Source of the DNA: Perognathus longimembris pacificus
Lineage: Eukaryota; Chordata; Mammalia; Rodentia; Heteromyidae
NCBI RefSeq assembly: GCF_023159225.1
Contig: NC_063162.1
Span: 96,366,880-96,430,879 of the forward strand
DNA: 64,000 bases
Reading direction: 5' to 3'
In this document: in pieces, positions 1 through 11,454 of the stretch
Layout: the number at the start of each line of letters is the position of its first letter
Numbering within the stretch: position 1 is the stretch's first letter
The notes under the pieces: model-generated
Told to the model about the DNA's origin: nothing
What the model saw: only the letters and a program-made list of their open reading frames with translations
Databases searched by the model: none
Made by a program: the position numbers and the translations under genes

Positions 1-2137
1 CCTTCTCTGTCCATTCATACATCAAAGTTTGTAAATGGCTGTTATGTCTTTTTTGGTTATGCTTTGTTGGATGCTAATGAAAATTAATAGCACTAATGCC
101 TTTCTGTTAATAGGGGTTAAATAATCATAAAGTGGGTTTCAAGGACAAGTTTTATATTCCCTTTTACTTCTCAGAATATTTAAAAGAGGTGAAGTTCAGG
201 GACCGGAAAGTTCGGTGGCACCAAAAAGTTGGTAAAACATCTCCTCAATCTACTGTAATGTGCAAGTGGAGTGAATGATGGAGAGAGGGCAAACATCATT
301 AATTCTCCCATGCTGATTAAGAAAATTTAAGTTTATCATTTTTGTTGTTATCCTGAGAATGGGCATATATGCAGATGAAGAGCTCAGAATTTAGTTTTTA
401 TATTAGCAAATATCCATTAGCTTTTACTCAGATGAGCTCAGCTTATTGGAGATGATAATGGGAAACTAAGTATTTCTAATGATATGCTGTAAGCCTTTTG
501 TTCCATGCAATGCTTATGAGGACATAGCATGTCCAAAGCAGTTATATCTAAAAGTCCTTCCTCCATATCCAAAACTTATATCCACAGCCTTTTCCAGTTT
601 TCTTCATGGAACTACAGAGTGATCTCACAGCTCAGGTCAACATTTCAGTACACTCCTCTACTTCTTTTTCATCTCTCCCTACAACAAATCCATCAGGAAC
701 TCATGTTGCTGCTATCTTCAACATCTGTAACTGGAATCATTACTTCTTATAATGTATGCTGTCCTCTCCTTATGCTGGAACGCTTGTCTATTGCAATGGG
801 CTTCTCACTGGGCTCCTTTATGGTGCTTTATGGTGTTAGAAGCTCTTTTCTCCAAACCAGCCAAAGTAACTTTCACAACATCATGTATCACAACACTGTG
901 ACTTAGAATTCTCCAACTGTGTTTTATCTTAAATTATTGCAAACTTCATTGAACAGCTGATAACTTTCTCCATGTTCTCTGCCTCTGTCTCTCACTGTCT
1001 TTGTCTCTCTGTCTCTGTCTGCCTGTATGTCTCTCTATGCAATTCTCCTTCTCAGAAACCTAGTAATATGTCTGCCCTACCTGATCCATCATTGACTGAA
1101 CTCCCCTCTTTTTCAAGGCTCTTCCACTTGCTACTTTTCCTCTTCCTAATTTGCTTTTTGTCCAGCTATTCAACTGATGATTAATTTTTTTCTCATCTGT
1201 GTCTCTAGTCAAATGTCATGTAAATTCAGTTGACTTTTTCTTAACCACTCTCTATTCTAGTTATCCTATAGGTACATTAAGAGTGCTCTTTTCATAACAC
1301 TTGTCACTTTTTCAAGCATTTGGTTTTAATTATTAACTTGCCTGTAAATCTGTCCTTTGGACTAGAAAACAACTTCTATTAAGATGGAAACTGAAGTAAT
1401 GATTGAAATTCCTACCTTAGAATAAATAGAAAATAAGTGTGTGGTTTATGATTGTTTTGCTTGTTTATTTTAATGAATGAATAAAGATTAAGGAGTCCTT
1501 ATTTGAAACTTTAAGAAATTCTCAGAAATCTTTATATTTTATTGTACTAAAGATATACAAAATAGCATGAACTATTTTCATACAGTTTATATTTCATTTT
1601 CTATGAAAAATAGTGCTTTTGTCAATGGCACCATAAAGATATTTAGCCTTCCACTTGGTTATAAAATGTCATGAAGTTTTTGATATGTTTTGTCTTCTGT
1701 GGGCAAGTGAGAGAATTATTAGTCATTATTCTCCTGATCTAAAATGTCATTTAGATTGCCAAGTTTCTGAAATTAAAGAGTTTTATCCACTTTCAAAGAA
1801 GTGATTTTGAGACAGGGGCCCATTGTTTCCTTTGAATGCATGTGCTTGAAAATCAGAAAGGTAGTAAAGTTGGCCTGAAGTACCTTGAAAAGAAGTCTCA
1901 AACCAAGGTCCACAGGGGCGGTGATGAGGCAAGATCTCACTCTTCTCCCGCAAAAAGCAGTTGTGATCAAAGTTAGAAGCATTAACTTTGCTGTGGAAGA
2001 TACACTTTCTGTGGGATGGCTCTACCCTCTATTGGCTCAGAGTAGATAGATGGAAGGAAATTAAATAGTCTACACAAAGTATGTTTTCTCTACATTTGAA
2101 AATCCTGTAGTCATTCTTGGGAGTGGATTTCTGTGTT
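1..2137. other. Unique non-coding DNA, no gene seen
   Basis: AT-rich single-copy-looking DNA. Open frames are short (125 codons at most, 529-906 plus) and lack recognisable motifs, and none is bracketed by convincing splice sites. Only a pyrimidine-rich stretch near 975-1036 stands out. I see no SINE or L1 signature here. Confidence 0.5.
975..1036. repeat. Degenerate TCTG/TCTC pyrimidine repeat
   Basis: An imperfect run of TCTC, TGTC and CTGT units about 60 bp long. It is ordinary low-complexity sequence, and the 70-codon open frame across it is a product of its composition. Confidence 0.6.
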
Positions 2138-2738
2138 GTTGTTTTTTTTCAAATTTTTATTATCAAACTGATGTACAGAGAGGTTACAGTTTCATACATT
2201 AGGCATTGGATACATTTCTTGTACTGTTTGTTACCTTGTCCCTCATACCCCCATCCCTCCCCACCTTTCCCCTTCCCCCCTTTCCCTTCCCCCCCCCCAG
2301 GTGTTTAGTTCACTTACACCAAACAGTTTTGCAAGTATTGCTTTTGTAGTTGTTTCTCTTTTCTTACCCTGTGTCTCTCAAATTTGGTATTCCCTTTGAA
2401 TTTCCTACTTCCAATACCAGTAAACACGGTTTGGTTTCCAATATACTCAGATAAGATTACAAAGATAGTGTAGGTACAACCACAGGAATGTGATACAAGA
2501 ACATCATCAATAATAGAAGCTACAGATACACATAGGATGTTGAAAGTAGTTACAACTGTGATATAACAATTGTTTCCAAAACATGGAGTTCATTTCACTT
2601 AGCATCATCTTATGTGTTCATAAGGGTATAGCTATTGGGCCTTGTGATGCTCTGCTATGACTTGCCTAAACCTGTACTAATTATTCCCAATAAGGGAGAC
2701 CATAGAGTCCATGTTTCTTTGGGTCTGGCTCACTTCAC
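2138..2738 (-). mobile_element. 5'-truncated L1 3' end (LINE-1)
   Basis: The plus strand opens with a T run (the poly-A tail of a minus-strand element). It continues with the L1 3' UTR seen at several other places here, including the core gagaggttacagtttcatac and a long C-rich tract at about 2232-2298, which is the L1 3' UTR polypurine tract on the other strand. The same order of blocks occurs at 12,830 and 38,284 and, with coding sequence attached, at 59,640. No ORF2 coding sequence remains. The right end runs into a SINE fragment. Confidence 0.85.
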
Positions 2739-2830
2739 CGTTTTCTGTATATGTGGTGCTGGGAAATCGAATCCAGGGCCTCATGTATACGAGGCAAGCT
2801 CTCTTGCCACTAGGCCATATCCCCAGCCCC
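2739..2830 (-). mobile_element. IDL-Geo SINE, head half only
   Basis: Read on the minus strand, this is the tRNA-derived head of the IDL-type SINE: ggctggggatatggcctagt at the 5' end, then the B-box-like segment gattcgatttcccagcacca and the linker acatatacagaaaac. The second module and A-tail of full-length copies are missing, and the element joins L1 3' UTR sequence directly. A truncated copy or a deletion after insertion into the L1 would explain this. Confidence 0.8.
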
Positions 2831-3596
2831 CCTCTGTGTTTTTTTTTAATTATAGGAAGTAAACACATTAATAGATCATGATAATATTTCCAAATTCTAG
2901 TATGCCAAGCATGGTTACAAACTTTCATGTTATGACCCTGGAAATGTGCAATGTATCCATTAGAAACCTTACCATAACAAGTTGGCCAGCCTCAGTTGTT
3001 TATTATAACTTTTGTTCACCATGTACATGTCCAGGATGAGCATCTACTGTTTGGTTTTCAATGATGCTGATATGAATAATGCCATGTATTACTGGTGGGG
3101 TGCTCTTTCAGTAGAAGACACAGAAAAGCAACATCGTAAATATCAACACAAACCTTTTGACTATCTTAAAGAGCCACTCATGAATATCAGACACTGGAAG
3201 AATGAACACAACAAAAAATGTCCAAGGTTTGAGTTCAACTCAACATTTCTCAGAAGTCACTGGAGGCATATACTAACAAGGTACAGGAAGACAACTCTGG
3301 GAAGTGAGAATAGTATAACTAGATGCTCTAATGCTTTTTCTCATGTGTTGTTGGGAAATTAAAATCCTCCATGGTGCTTGCAGATAAATTACTAAGCAAA
3401 GGTTATTAGAGGATGAGGATCAATTGGTAATTTTGGATCAAGTTAAAAAAGGTAAACAAATAAACACATTACTTAGAATTAATAAGATGTGGTACTGAAA
3501 AGCTTCCAACTTAGAAATCTGATGCTCAATACCTAAAACACTGTATCTTCACAATTGTTGTTATGGATGTTGTTGCATAGAAAGAGAGGTCCTTAT
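2831..3596. other. Unique DNA with one 116-codon ORF
   Basis: Single-copy-looking DNA. The frame at 3012-3362 (plus) is one of the longest non-repeat frames in the window. It encodes a basic, W/H/N-rich peptide with no signal peptide, transmembrane segment or family motif that I recognise. No promoter, splice site or poly-A signal is clearly placed for it, so I regard it as probably fortuitous. Confidence 0.4.
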
Positions 3597-3860
3597 TATT
3601 TATTTATTTATTTATTTCATTTTTGCCAATTCTGGGGCTTGATCTCAGAGCCTGACCACTGCCCCTGAGCCTCTTTGTGGCTCAAGGCTTTGCCACTTTA
3701 CCACTTGAGCCACAGTGCCACTTCTGGCCTTTTTGAGAAGTTTATTGGAGATGAGAGTCTTATGGGTACTTTCCTTCCTGGGCTGGCTTCAAACCCTGAT
3801 CCTCTCAGATCTCAGCTTCCTGAGTAGCTGGGATTACAGGCATGAACCACCAGCTCCCAG
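3597..3860 (-). mobile_element. B1-ID chimeric SINE
   Basis: On the minus strand the element starts with a B1/Alu-type 7SL-derived head (ctggtggttcatgcctgtaa, then a tgaagccagcc segment). It continues into a tRNA/ID-like module (gtggctcaagtggtaaagtg) and ends in a simple TAAA-rich tail that appears on the plus strand as TTTA repeats at 3597-3617. Similar 10-bp sequences (aggtccttat and aggtccttag) flank it and may be the target-site duplication. Confidence 0.85.
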
Positions 3861-4240
3861 TAAGGTCCTTAGTCTTTATCTTTAAATTAAACTTTATTTT
3901 AATTTCAGGACCAAGGGAATTGCAAGCGTACCCAATCATAAGTGGTAGAACAGGACATAGCTGGACAGGAAGGAGCAGGATTCAAGGGTGTGCCGATCTA
4001 TCATCTTCCTGCTAGTTACCAGCATATTGAATCCCTCCTAACAAAGCCCACAGACAACCAATGAAATAATATTTCCAAAAGATTCCTGGACCGGAAAATA
4101 GAGATTCTAGAACATCCCTTACCTAATGATAAAATGCACTTGAGGCAGCACCTGTGTATTCTTCCATAACAACTTGATAATCAGAACATAAAACACAGTA
4201 CCCAATACAGTACAGTCTTTGAATGAATGAACAAATGGAT
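3861..4240. other. Unique spacer, nothing recognised
   Basis: AT-rich DNA between two SINEs. It has no repeat signature, no open frame of note and no RNA gene that I can see. Confidence 0.5.
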
Positions 4241-4256
4241 CAAAGATTTTATAAAT

Positions 4257-4486
4257 GGGCTGGGGATATAGCCTAGTGGCAAGAATGCCTGCCTCGGATA
4301 CACGAGGCCCTAGGTTCGATTCCCCAGCACCACATATACAGAAAACGGCCAGAAGCGGCGCTGTGGCTCAAGTGGCAGAGTTAGCCTTGAGCGGGAAGAA
4401 GCCAGGGACAGTGCTCAGGCCCTGAGTCCAAGGCCCAGGACTGGCCAAAAAAACAAACAAACAAAAAACAAAACAAAACAAACAAA
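4257..4486 (+). mobile_element. IDL-Geo type SINE, full length
   Basis: Complete plus-strand copy with the ID/tRNA-derived head (box-A-like tagcctagtggcaag, box-B-like ggttcgattcccc), the linker acatatacagaaaacggcc, a second tRNA-like module (gtggctcaagtggcagag) and an A-rich tail expanded with CAAA units. A perfect 16-bp target-site duplication, caaagattttataaat, flanks it at 4241-4256 and 4487-4502, so insertion by L1-type target-primed reverse transcription is clear. Low divergence from other copies suggests a fairly recent insertion. Confidence 0.93.
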
Positions 4487-4689
4487 CAAAGATTTTATAA
4501 ATAAAATTTGTTTGGAATTGATAGGTAAATAAGTGATAGCATGCTCTGTGGTAAGAACTGAATAATGAATATTTGGGGGAAAATAGTGAGCAATGACTAA
4601 CAGAAAGGATTATGAGATCCGAAGAGTTGCAGTGGACCCAGGCATTTTAGAAAAGGAAAATGTGTTTGCAATCAACAGAAAAGGAAGAG

Positions 4690-4784
4690 GTAACAAACAG
4701 TACAAGAAATGTATCCAATGTCTAAAGAATGAAACTGTAACCTCTCTGTACATCACTTTTACAATAAATAAGAAAAAAAATTAT
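4690..4784 (+). mobile_element. Very short L1 3'-end insertion (plus strand)
   Basis: About 95 bp match the extreme 3' end of the local L1 family in sense orientation (aacagtacaagaaatgtatc, then gaaactgtaacctctctgta, then AATAAA and an A run). A perfect 11-bp duplication, aaaaggaagag, flanks it at 4679-4689 and 4785-4795, so it is a complete, severely 5'-truncated insertion. It is the only plus-strand L1 piece I found. Confidence 0.8.
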
Positions 4785-4795
4785 AAAAGGAAGAG

Positions 4796-6499
4796 AGACT
4801 TTAGCAGGAAACAACAGTGTGGTGGTGCGGTCCAGAAAGTATAGGTTCTTATAGAGGTAATCTATACAAAGTTTTATTCATCTTCACAGATAGGTGACAG
4901 TCCCCCAAAACATCCAACAGAAAAAATATGGAGAAGCAAATTCTTTTCAAAGATATAAAATAATACTGTATTTAAAAATTATGAAGAGTATTTATGAGCA
5001 TTATTTAAATTTGAAAGTAAAGGACTGTCAAAATTCTAAAATAATTCAGTCTGAAAATAAAAGTACTTCATACCCAACTTAATCCAAATAAAATGTTATG
5101 GGTGAGAAGATTATTATTAAATCACTTAAGAATTCCCTCATGCTTTTATTTAGTTATAACATATGGCTTTATTCCTTGAAACTAAGGATTTATATTCTCT
5201 TGAGGGAAAATTGGAGTTCTATTGAATATGGTACATACAGAAATAAATGTCTCCTTGGATATAAGTATGAAAGTGTACGTTTCAATCTTTAAAAATACTT
5301 TATATATTGGAAAAATAGACATAATATTAGGAAAGATGGATGTGAGACGTTAATATCTATATTACATTGTTGTACTTTTACACTGGTAGTTTAAAAAGTT
5401 GTCATGTGGTTTACTCATATCATAAAATTTAATAGGGAGTTAATCATTTGTACACTAGAGAAAGATGGCTTGATCAATATCAGAAAAATAATCTTGACTG
5501 AGAGATGTTTTGTTAAGTATGCTTTGAATAATCCCCGTTTGTGAACTGACTCATATTTCTTAAAGTATTAATCCAATAAGCATTAGATTTGGTTTGGAGT
5601 AAGAGTGATCTCAGAATCACATCTAACCAGCACAACCCAAAGGATGCCCATCTATACATCCATATCTATGCAATAAACCCATCTAATACATTATTAACAC
5701 AGGTTGAGAAAAATAATGGACCAAGAATTAATTTTTTATGTGCAATATGAATTCTCAATCTTATACCTCCCAAGAAGCAAATGAATTTTTCTAAGCTAAC
5801 TCTGTTTGAAGACAAATAATACATTTTAAAAAATGTATTGTTAATTTCCAGCAGTTCATTGGTAACAATAAAAGTGCTTTCAGTCACATCTTTCTCAGAG
5901 TGTCCACTGACTAATACTCTTACAGGAGTCCATAAAGATGTTGGAAAGAAGCTGAAATGTCATTAACTAGATATTCATTTGATATATTAAACCTTATTTT
6001 GGCAAAACTAATGGTTAGTGTTTGGCAGATCTTTGTTTTTTAGTTCTGTGGAAGCATAGGAATATGTATAATGTCCCAAGACCACCGTAATGGGAAGGGT
6101 CTTCAAATATGATTGTCATTTTGTTTATTGAACTGAGAGTCATTTCCATTTTTCAAACAAGAAAACACACACACCTGTACAAACAATGAAAAAAATCTTC
6201 ATAAAAATATTACTAGGTAGAGCACAGCTGTTTCCTGGCAGCAGACTTTAAAGTCTATGGAAAGGCAAATCTGTGTGCCCCAAATGTCATAGGCTGTGGG
6301 TGTTCCTAGTATTCCCTGCGGAGCTGAGTGGAACAGTACATGCCCATCATATTGATTCAGAGATCCTTGTTGCTTCATACCAAAGAAGTGCATTATATTT
6401 CTTCATTTTTGCTTAACCTACTTTATATAACCCTACTGCTGTTTTTGATGAATTCTATTGGTCATAAATTGCATACAATGATATTACAAGAAAGAGAAT
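4796..6499. other. Unique AT-rich DNA, no gene seen
   Basis: No repeat signature, no open frame longer than about 75 codons and no recognisable exon. Confidence 0.5.
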
Positions 6500-6850
6500 T
6501 CTGACAGGCGCTAGAATCTCATACTTGTCATCGTAGGTTTGCAGTTGGCTGAGATTAGGGGAGATTCCCAGCCTGGGGGCAGGGGAAGCATGGTCATAAT
6601 ATGCTCCATCTCAACACTACTAGTGGGGCAAAATATCGTTTATGGTATTCCATCTTAACAGGAAAAGGTAAAGGTTGTAGCCTGTGCTTGTCATACCAGG
6701 CAAAGGAGCAAGATCGTGGACTAGGTTGGTCCAGATAAAAATAAATACCCTAACTGAAAACTAAACAACAAAAATTGCTGGTGGTTATGTTTTAAATTGG
6801 TAGTGTTTGCTTAGCTCTGAATTCAAATCCTAGTAGGGACAAAGATTTCT
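6500..6850 (+). mobile_element. Old composite SINE (B1-B1-ID order)
   Basis: Degenerate plus-strand blocks in order: a B1-like piece (cttgtcatcg through cagcctggggg) at about 6515-6610, a second B1-like piece at about 6665-6740, and an ID-like tRNA-derived piece at about 6780-6835 (taaattggtagtgtttgctt, then attcaaatcc). The same three-block order occurs at 21,690-22,010. Divergence is high, so boundaries are approximate. Confidence 0.45.
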
Positions 6851-7109
6851 GACAGATTATAAGTATAGAAATCAATTATGAGTACTATCTGCTATTTGGG
6901 TGCATTTTTAATTGAGAGTTTCTTTGAAAATATCTCTGTCACTTGCTCTGTAATCTTAGGCAAGTGGCAATGATGCTCACCTTGACTCAACTCTAGTCTT
7001 TTCTTGACAAGGCCTCAACTTTAGTGCACAAATACTTGTAAAATCATTAACAGAATTGTTATTGATTTTGGTACTATTCTTGAGCCAATTTTTGTTTACA
7101 TTTTTTAGA

Positions 7110-7225
7110 TAATCTTGCATTTTTCCCAAGCTGGTATGTGAACATAATCATTCTATCTATGTTTCTCAGTTAGTGGGGATTACAATCCTCTACCACCATG
7201 CTTTGCTACATGGACATCATGTCCA
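7110..7225 (-). mobile_element. Old B1-like SINE fragment
   Basis: The plus strand shows the inverted B1 order: aagctggtatgtgaacataatc, then gtggggattacaatcc. It is highly diverged, with no clear tail or duplication. Confidence 0.45.
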
Positions 7226-7730
7226 ACAGTTCAAGACCACATCCTTAAATTGACCCAATCCCTCCCTAATGTGTCTGTCTGAGAAAAGTCAAGGCTGCCA
7301 ACAAGTTAACTGCTGATTCCAGTTAACACCTCAAAATAGGGCCTCTGTCACTGAGTCTCACTTCAATAATTGCCAGCTAGCAGACACAGCTGGCCTAATT
7401 CCATTTTTGTTGACTAATTCTTGGTAACATTTCCCTTCCCTGGATCTAGCGAGCCTCTACTCAAACGCTCCCTTTAAAGCAACTCACTCATTTTTACAAA
7501 GTGAAGCTCAGTTCAGTTAATATTCAACTCTTTCACCTATCACAATAATTATTGCTGTCTTTAATAATATAACTAGTGTCCAGCCTTTTTATCTTTGAGA
7601 TCAGCTGTTGTTTCATATTTTAGAGCCCCTGTCTCCTTATTATCAGAATGCAGATACTAATTATTAATATCTTATTATTAGTATCTGGTTATATGAGTGG
7701 TGTGAGGATAGGTCATACATTGCATCATTT
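7226..7730. other. Unique spacer, nothing recognised
   Basis: Single-copy-looking DNA without open frames or repeat signatures. Confidence 0.5.
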
Positions 7731-7845
7731 TTTATTTGTTTATGACAGTTGTGGGGCTTGAACTATGGGCCCGGGCACTGTCCCTGATCTCTTCAGCTCA
7801 AGGCTGCGCCACAGTGCCACTTGCGCCACAGTGCGACTTCGACTC
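7731..7845 (-). mobile_element. ID-like SINE tail module with internal duplication
   Basis: The plus strand carries the inverted tRNA-like module shared by the IDL and B1-ID SINEs (ggggcttgaactatgggc, then ctcaaggctgcgccacagtg). A unit of about 17 bp, gcgccacagtgccactt, is repeated in tandem at about 7805-7838. The B1 head expected to the right is missing. Confidence 0.65.
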
Positions 7846-8522
7846 ACTTCTGTCATGTTTTCCATCTGCCATATTAGGTTTTAATCTGACAATTCAGTAC
7901 TCAGATTATCATAAAACCACACAATAAGTAGCATGTCAAAATTGCTCCAATACATTGGAACGTTGTACTGTATGCCATCTATTTAAACAAGTTTGATCAT
8001 CCCAAACGTACTTGCATATTATTTTTGCCAGTATAGTAAGTGCTAGTCTTCATTTTTTTCCTCCTTTATGTATGGTCATAGAACTCTACATTTTCAGGTT
8101 TTTCTATTCTAGAGCTAATGCACAAATTTATTTATTTCCTCTTCAGCAAAATAAGGATTGAGAAGACAAAAACACGCCTGACCTTGTGAGAGCCTCCAAA
8201 CATGAAAATTACAATTATCAGGTCACAGATGTGCTCTGAACTCTGACTCCTCCCTTGAACTATTAAAAACAAGAAGTGTGTTGGCTTTGTCTCCCTTATT
8301 ATTGACCACCTCACAGCTGGCAACATAAACTGCACCTGTAATTGCTTTGGATGAACCCACATTCTGCTGCTCCTGGTTTCTATCTACTCTTTCACTAACG
8401 CAGTACTCTAGACTTTATTTTCCTCTTTGGAATTTAAAGTTTTAACTTCCACCTTTTTTTCTATCCTCATATGCACCCCGCCTTTCTTGTGATGTACAAT
8501 GCTTTTATTGAGCTTTCTTTCT
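7846..8522. other. Unique spacer, nothing recognised
   Basis: AT-rich DNA. A 76-codon minus-strand frame here has no recognisable motif. Confidence 0.5.
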
Positions 8523-8752
8523 CTTTTTTTAAATATATATTTTTTATTATCAAACTGAATTACAGAGAGGTTACAGTTTCATACATTAGGCATTGGATAC
8601 ATTTCTTGTACTGTTTGTTACCTTGTCCCTCATTCCCCCCTCTCCCCTCCCCAATTCCCTTCCCCCCCATGAGTTGTTCAGTTCATTTACGCAAAACAGT
8701 TTTGCAAGTATTGCTTTGAAGTTGTTTGTCTTTTTTTACCCTGTGTTATAGG
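8523..8752 (-). mobile_element. 5'-truncated L1 3' end
   Basis: T run, then the L1 3' UTR core (tacagagaggttacagtttc), the C-rich tract at about 8633-8670 and the segment gcaagtattgctttgaagtt. Over its length it is nearly identical to the start of the copy at 2138. About 230 bp of the L1 3' end remain. Confidence 0.85.
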
Positions 8753-8995
8753 CTCCATTTTCTAGAATGCAAATGTTACTCCCTGCCTTCTTTTCCAGAA
8801 GGAGAAAACAAGAGATGAGTAGGTAGAGAACTTTGCTGGCCACAATTGACACTTTTCTGGTGGCTAATGCCCCATGCTTGGATAATAGTTAATTACTGGA
8901 GAGAGAGTAGAATCAGAAATATAGTTAGGAAGACTGAGTGGTACTGATGTAAAAATGGGAAAGTTCTATGATTTCAAAACATGTAGTCATGAAAA

Positions 8996-9690
8996 TAATT
9001 GAATTTTTTAATGATTATTTTTATTATCCTTTAAGTAATTGTATGAAGGAGTTGCCATTAAACAATGCAGTTTATGAATACAGTGAGTCTTGGTCAACCT
9101 CACCCTTTCCAACATTCTTACCCACCACTCCCAACCTACCTGTTCCCTTAATTTTCTTAATTTTTAGGATATATGTTGAATTTTCTGCCATTTAACAAAG
9201 CAATTTATGGATACATTGCATCTTGATATGTGTTACCCTCTCCAACATTTTCATCCCCCTTTAACCCATACATTCGCTTATTCTTCTCAGTTTTGTAGTA
9301 TGTACATTTTCCCTCCTCCCCCGGTTCCTATGCCCTTGCAATTACCCATTTCCTGGTACTTATTTCTAAAGAATTATACTAATTGAGTTCTCCATAGAAT
9401 ATGGAGAACTACTACTTCAGTTAATTCATTTGTGAAAACTTGTCTACTTAATACCCAGTGTGTTTACTGAGAAATTTATAGGCACATCCTAGCTATACAA
9501 ATAAGGGAAACCATGCAGCTTGTGTTTCTCCTGCTCTGGCTTAATTCATTTAATATACTTTCCCCCAAGTCTTTCCATTTCCTTTCAAATGGTACAATAT
9601 TATTCCTTCTGCTGGATGAGGAAAATTCCACTGTGTGACTGTGTGTGTATATGTGTGTGTGTCTTATATATATACAGCTTATAGTCAGCT
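8996..9690 (-). mobile_element. Older L1 3' end
   Basis: A different, older L1 3' UTR type: aatttttattatcctttaag, then repeated catttaacaa..atttatgaata motifs and pyrimidine-rich tracts. It is followed by segments recognisable as L1 3' UTR on the minus strand (tctggcttaattcatttaat; agtctttccatttcctttca). Related sequence occurs at 26,530 and 42,735. A short TG/TA repeat lies at about 9640-9675. Confidence 0.6.
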
Positions 9691-10451
9691 GTGGGACTTG
9701 TGGGTCTTTCATTTGGCTTCTGTTTTGATAGTTTACAAGTGTTCTGTGTGCAGACATTAGTTTGTGTGCATTTGTGTATGCAGAAAGAAAAAGAGAGAGC
9801 ATCCATGGGTGCTGTTCATTTGAACAGTGAGGCTGGTCACTGTGCAGGTGGGAATCTGACTATCAGAACTAAATGATCAGAATAGAAGAGTATCAGAACA
9901 GGCAAAATCATACCATAAAGACAGGTACAAATTTAGACTATTCAAAAGGTAGCGTCTGAGTTCTAACCATTAGGTTGCTCCTCCTTAACTAGTTTCTATT
10001 GAAATTCATTGGTAAAAGGCATTTTCAACAAGACACTGTATAATTAAAGAGGTACTGGTGGATTCTTAATGTTATTGGCAAGAGATTATGTGACAGAAAC
10101 CCTAAAGATCCTACCAGATTTCCATAAATTGCTAAGGAAAATTATGAAAAATATTGAAATCATGGTTCACATGATCTATTCTCATCAGTTAATAGAAGAT
10201 ATTGATATAATGTTATAAACAATTAGCTCTACTTTTATTTTCATTACAGGGCATAAGAAATGAGAGGTAATGGCTTTCACAGAAAAACATGAATTCAGCT
10301 AAGTTAGTAGCAGGCAGGATATAAATGTATGCACACATATATACATGCATATGTATAGATTACAAAAATTAGAATTACATCATCTTGAAAATTAAATTTA
10401 AATTAAAGACTATCTCTTTAGAAACAAGTGCATATTAAACCTGAGAACTTG
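9691..10451. other. Unique spacer, nothing recognised
   Basis: No repeat or gene signature. The short open frames near the left edge arise from flanking L1 and TG-repeat sequence. Confidence 0.45.
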
Positions 10452-10530
10452 GAGTTAGGGGTATGGTTCAATTGGTAGAATATCTTCTTAACATGCATGA
10501 GTCTCTTAGATAAAATGCCAGTATGGGGGC
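10452..10530 (+). mobile_element. Old ID-type SINE monomer
   Basis: A diverged tRNA-Ala-like head on the plus strand: ggagttaggggtatggttca, then attggtagaatatcttctta and acatgcatgag. It resembles the first module of IDL-Geo but has no second module. A G-rich tract follows at about 10,526-10,540. Confidence 0.55.
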
Positions 10531-10641
10531 GGGGGGAGGGAAAGTAAGGGCATGATAAACAAGGATAAAATTAGTACAATTGATGTACTTTTGATGTTGG
10601 AGCTCCCTGTGGGGATTTTCACTTTTAACAATTATAAATCA

Positions 10642-10838
10642 GGGCTGGGAATATGGCTTAGTAATAGAGTGCTTGACTAGCATGCATGAAGCCCTGGGTT
10701 CACTTCTTCAGTACCACATAAAACAGAAAAAGCTGGAAGTAGTGCTGTGGCTCAAGAGATAGAGTGTTAGCCTTGAGGAAAAAGAAGCCAAGGACAATGC
10801 CCAGGTCCTGAGTCCAAGCCCCAGGACTGGCAAAAAGA
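10642..10838 (+). mobile_element. IDL-Geo type SINE, older copy
   Basis: Both modules are present on the plus strand (ggctgggaatatggcttagt; gtggctcaagagatagagtg; caggactggcaaaaa). A perfect 12-bp target-site duplication, aattataaatca, lies at 10,630-10,641 and 10,839-10,850. It differs at many positions from the copies at 4257 and 24,471, so it is older or belongs to another subfamily. Confidence 0.88.
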
Positions 10839-10850
10839 AATTATAAATCA

Positions 10851-11207
10851 TTATTTTAAGCATACCTTTTATGTGCAGAACCAACTTGCAACTTATTTTA
10901 GCCATGTATTTGCAATAGGATACAATTCAAGATATTTGCAATATAATGGGTAAAAGCTAAAGTGGAACACAGTTCTATCTAGTTAAAAATAGTAAGAAGT
11001 TTAATTTGTATTCAATTCACCATGCTCCCACCAAATCTCACAAAGTATGTATAGTTTAAGGATGATTTGTGTACAAGTACAGTATTTTAATATCAAATTC
11101 ATTTTAATTATTTCAGGTATATAATGGGATGATCTGGTACATATACACACTGTATAAAGATCATCCAAATCAAATTAATTAATATTTTCCTCATGTTCCA
11201 GATTGTC
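10851..11207. other. Unique spacer, nothing recognised
   Basis: AT-rich DNA with no supported feature. Confidence 0.5.
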
Positions 11208-11438
11208 TTTTTTTTTTTTTGATGGGGTTTAGGGTTTGAACTCAGGGCCTAGGCTCTGTCCCTAAGCTTCTGTGTATGCAAGGCCAGTGCTCTACCACTT
11301 GAGCCACAGTGCTACTTCTGGTTTTGGGGTGATTAATTGGAGGTAAGAGTCACTACTACTTTTCTGCCCAGGCTGGCTTCAAACTGCAATACTCAGATCT
11401 CAGCCTCTTGAATAGCTAGGATTACAGGTATGAGCCAG
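11208..11438 (-). mobile_element. B1-ID chimeric SINE
   Basis: The plus strand shows a T run, then the inverted ID-like module (gggtttgaactcagggccta; taccacttgagccacagtg), then the inverted B1 head (cccaggctggcttcaaactg; gctaggattacaggtatgag). It is complete in structure. Confidence 0.85.
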
Positions 11439-11454
11439 TTGCAAGTTATAACTG

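Noticed and set aside
529..906. A 125-codon frame as a gene
   Set aside because: No motif, no splice sites and no supporting context. Composition matches the flanking non-coding DNA.
3012..3362. A 116-codon open frame as a small novel gene
   Set aside because: No recognisable domain, no promoter or splice or poly-A context, and a length reachable by chance in 64 kb read in six frames.
4257..4486. A functional tRNA gene (box-A and box-B like sequences)
   Set aside because: The tRNA-like head belongs to a dispersed SINE with an A tail and target duplications. It cannot fold as a full tRNA and occurs many times.
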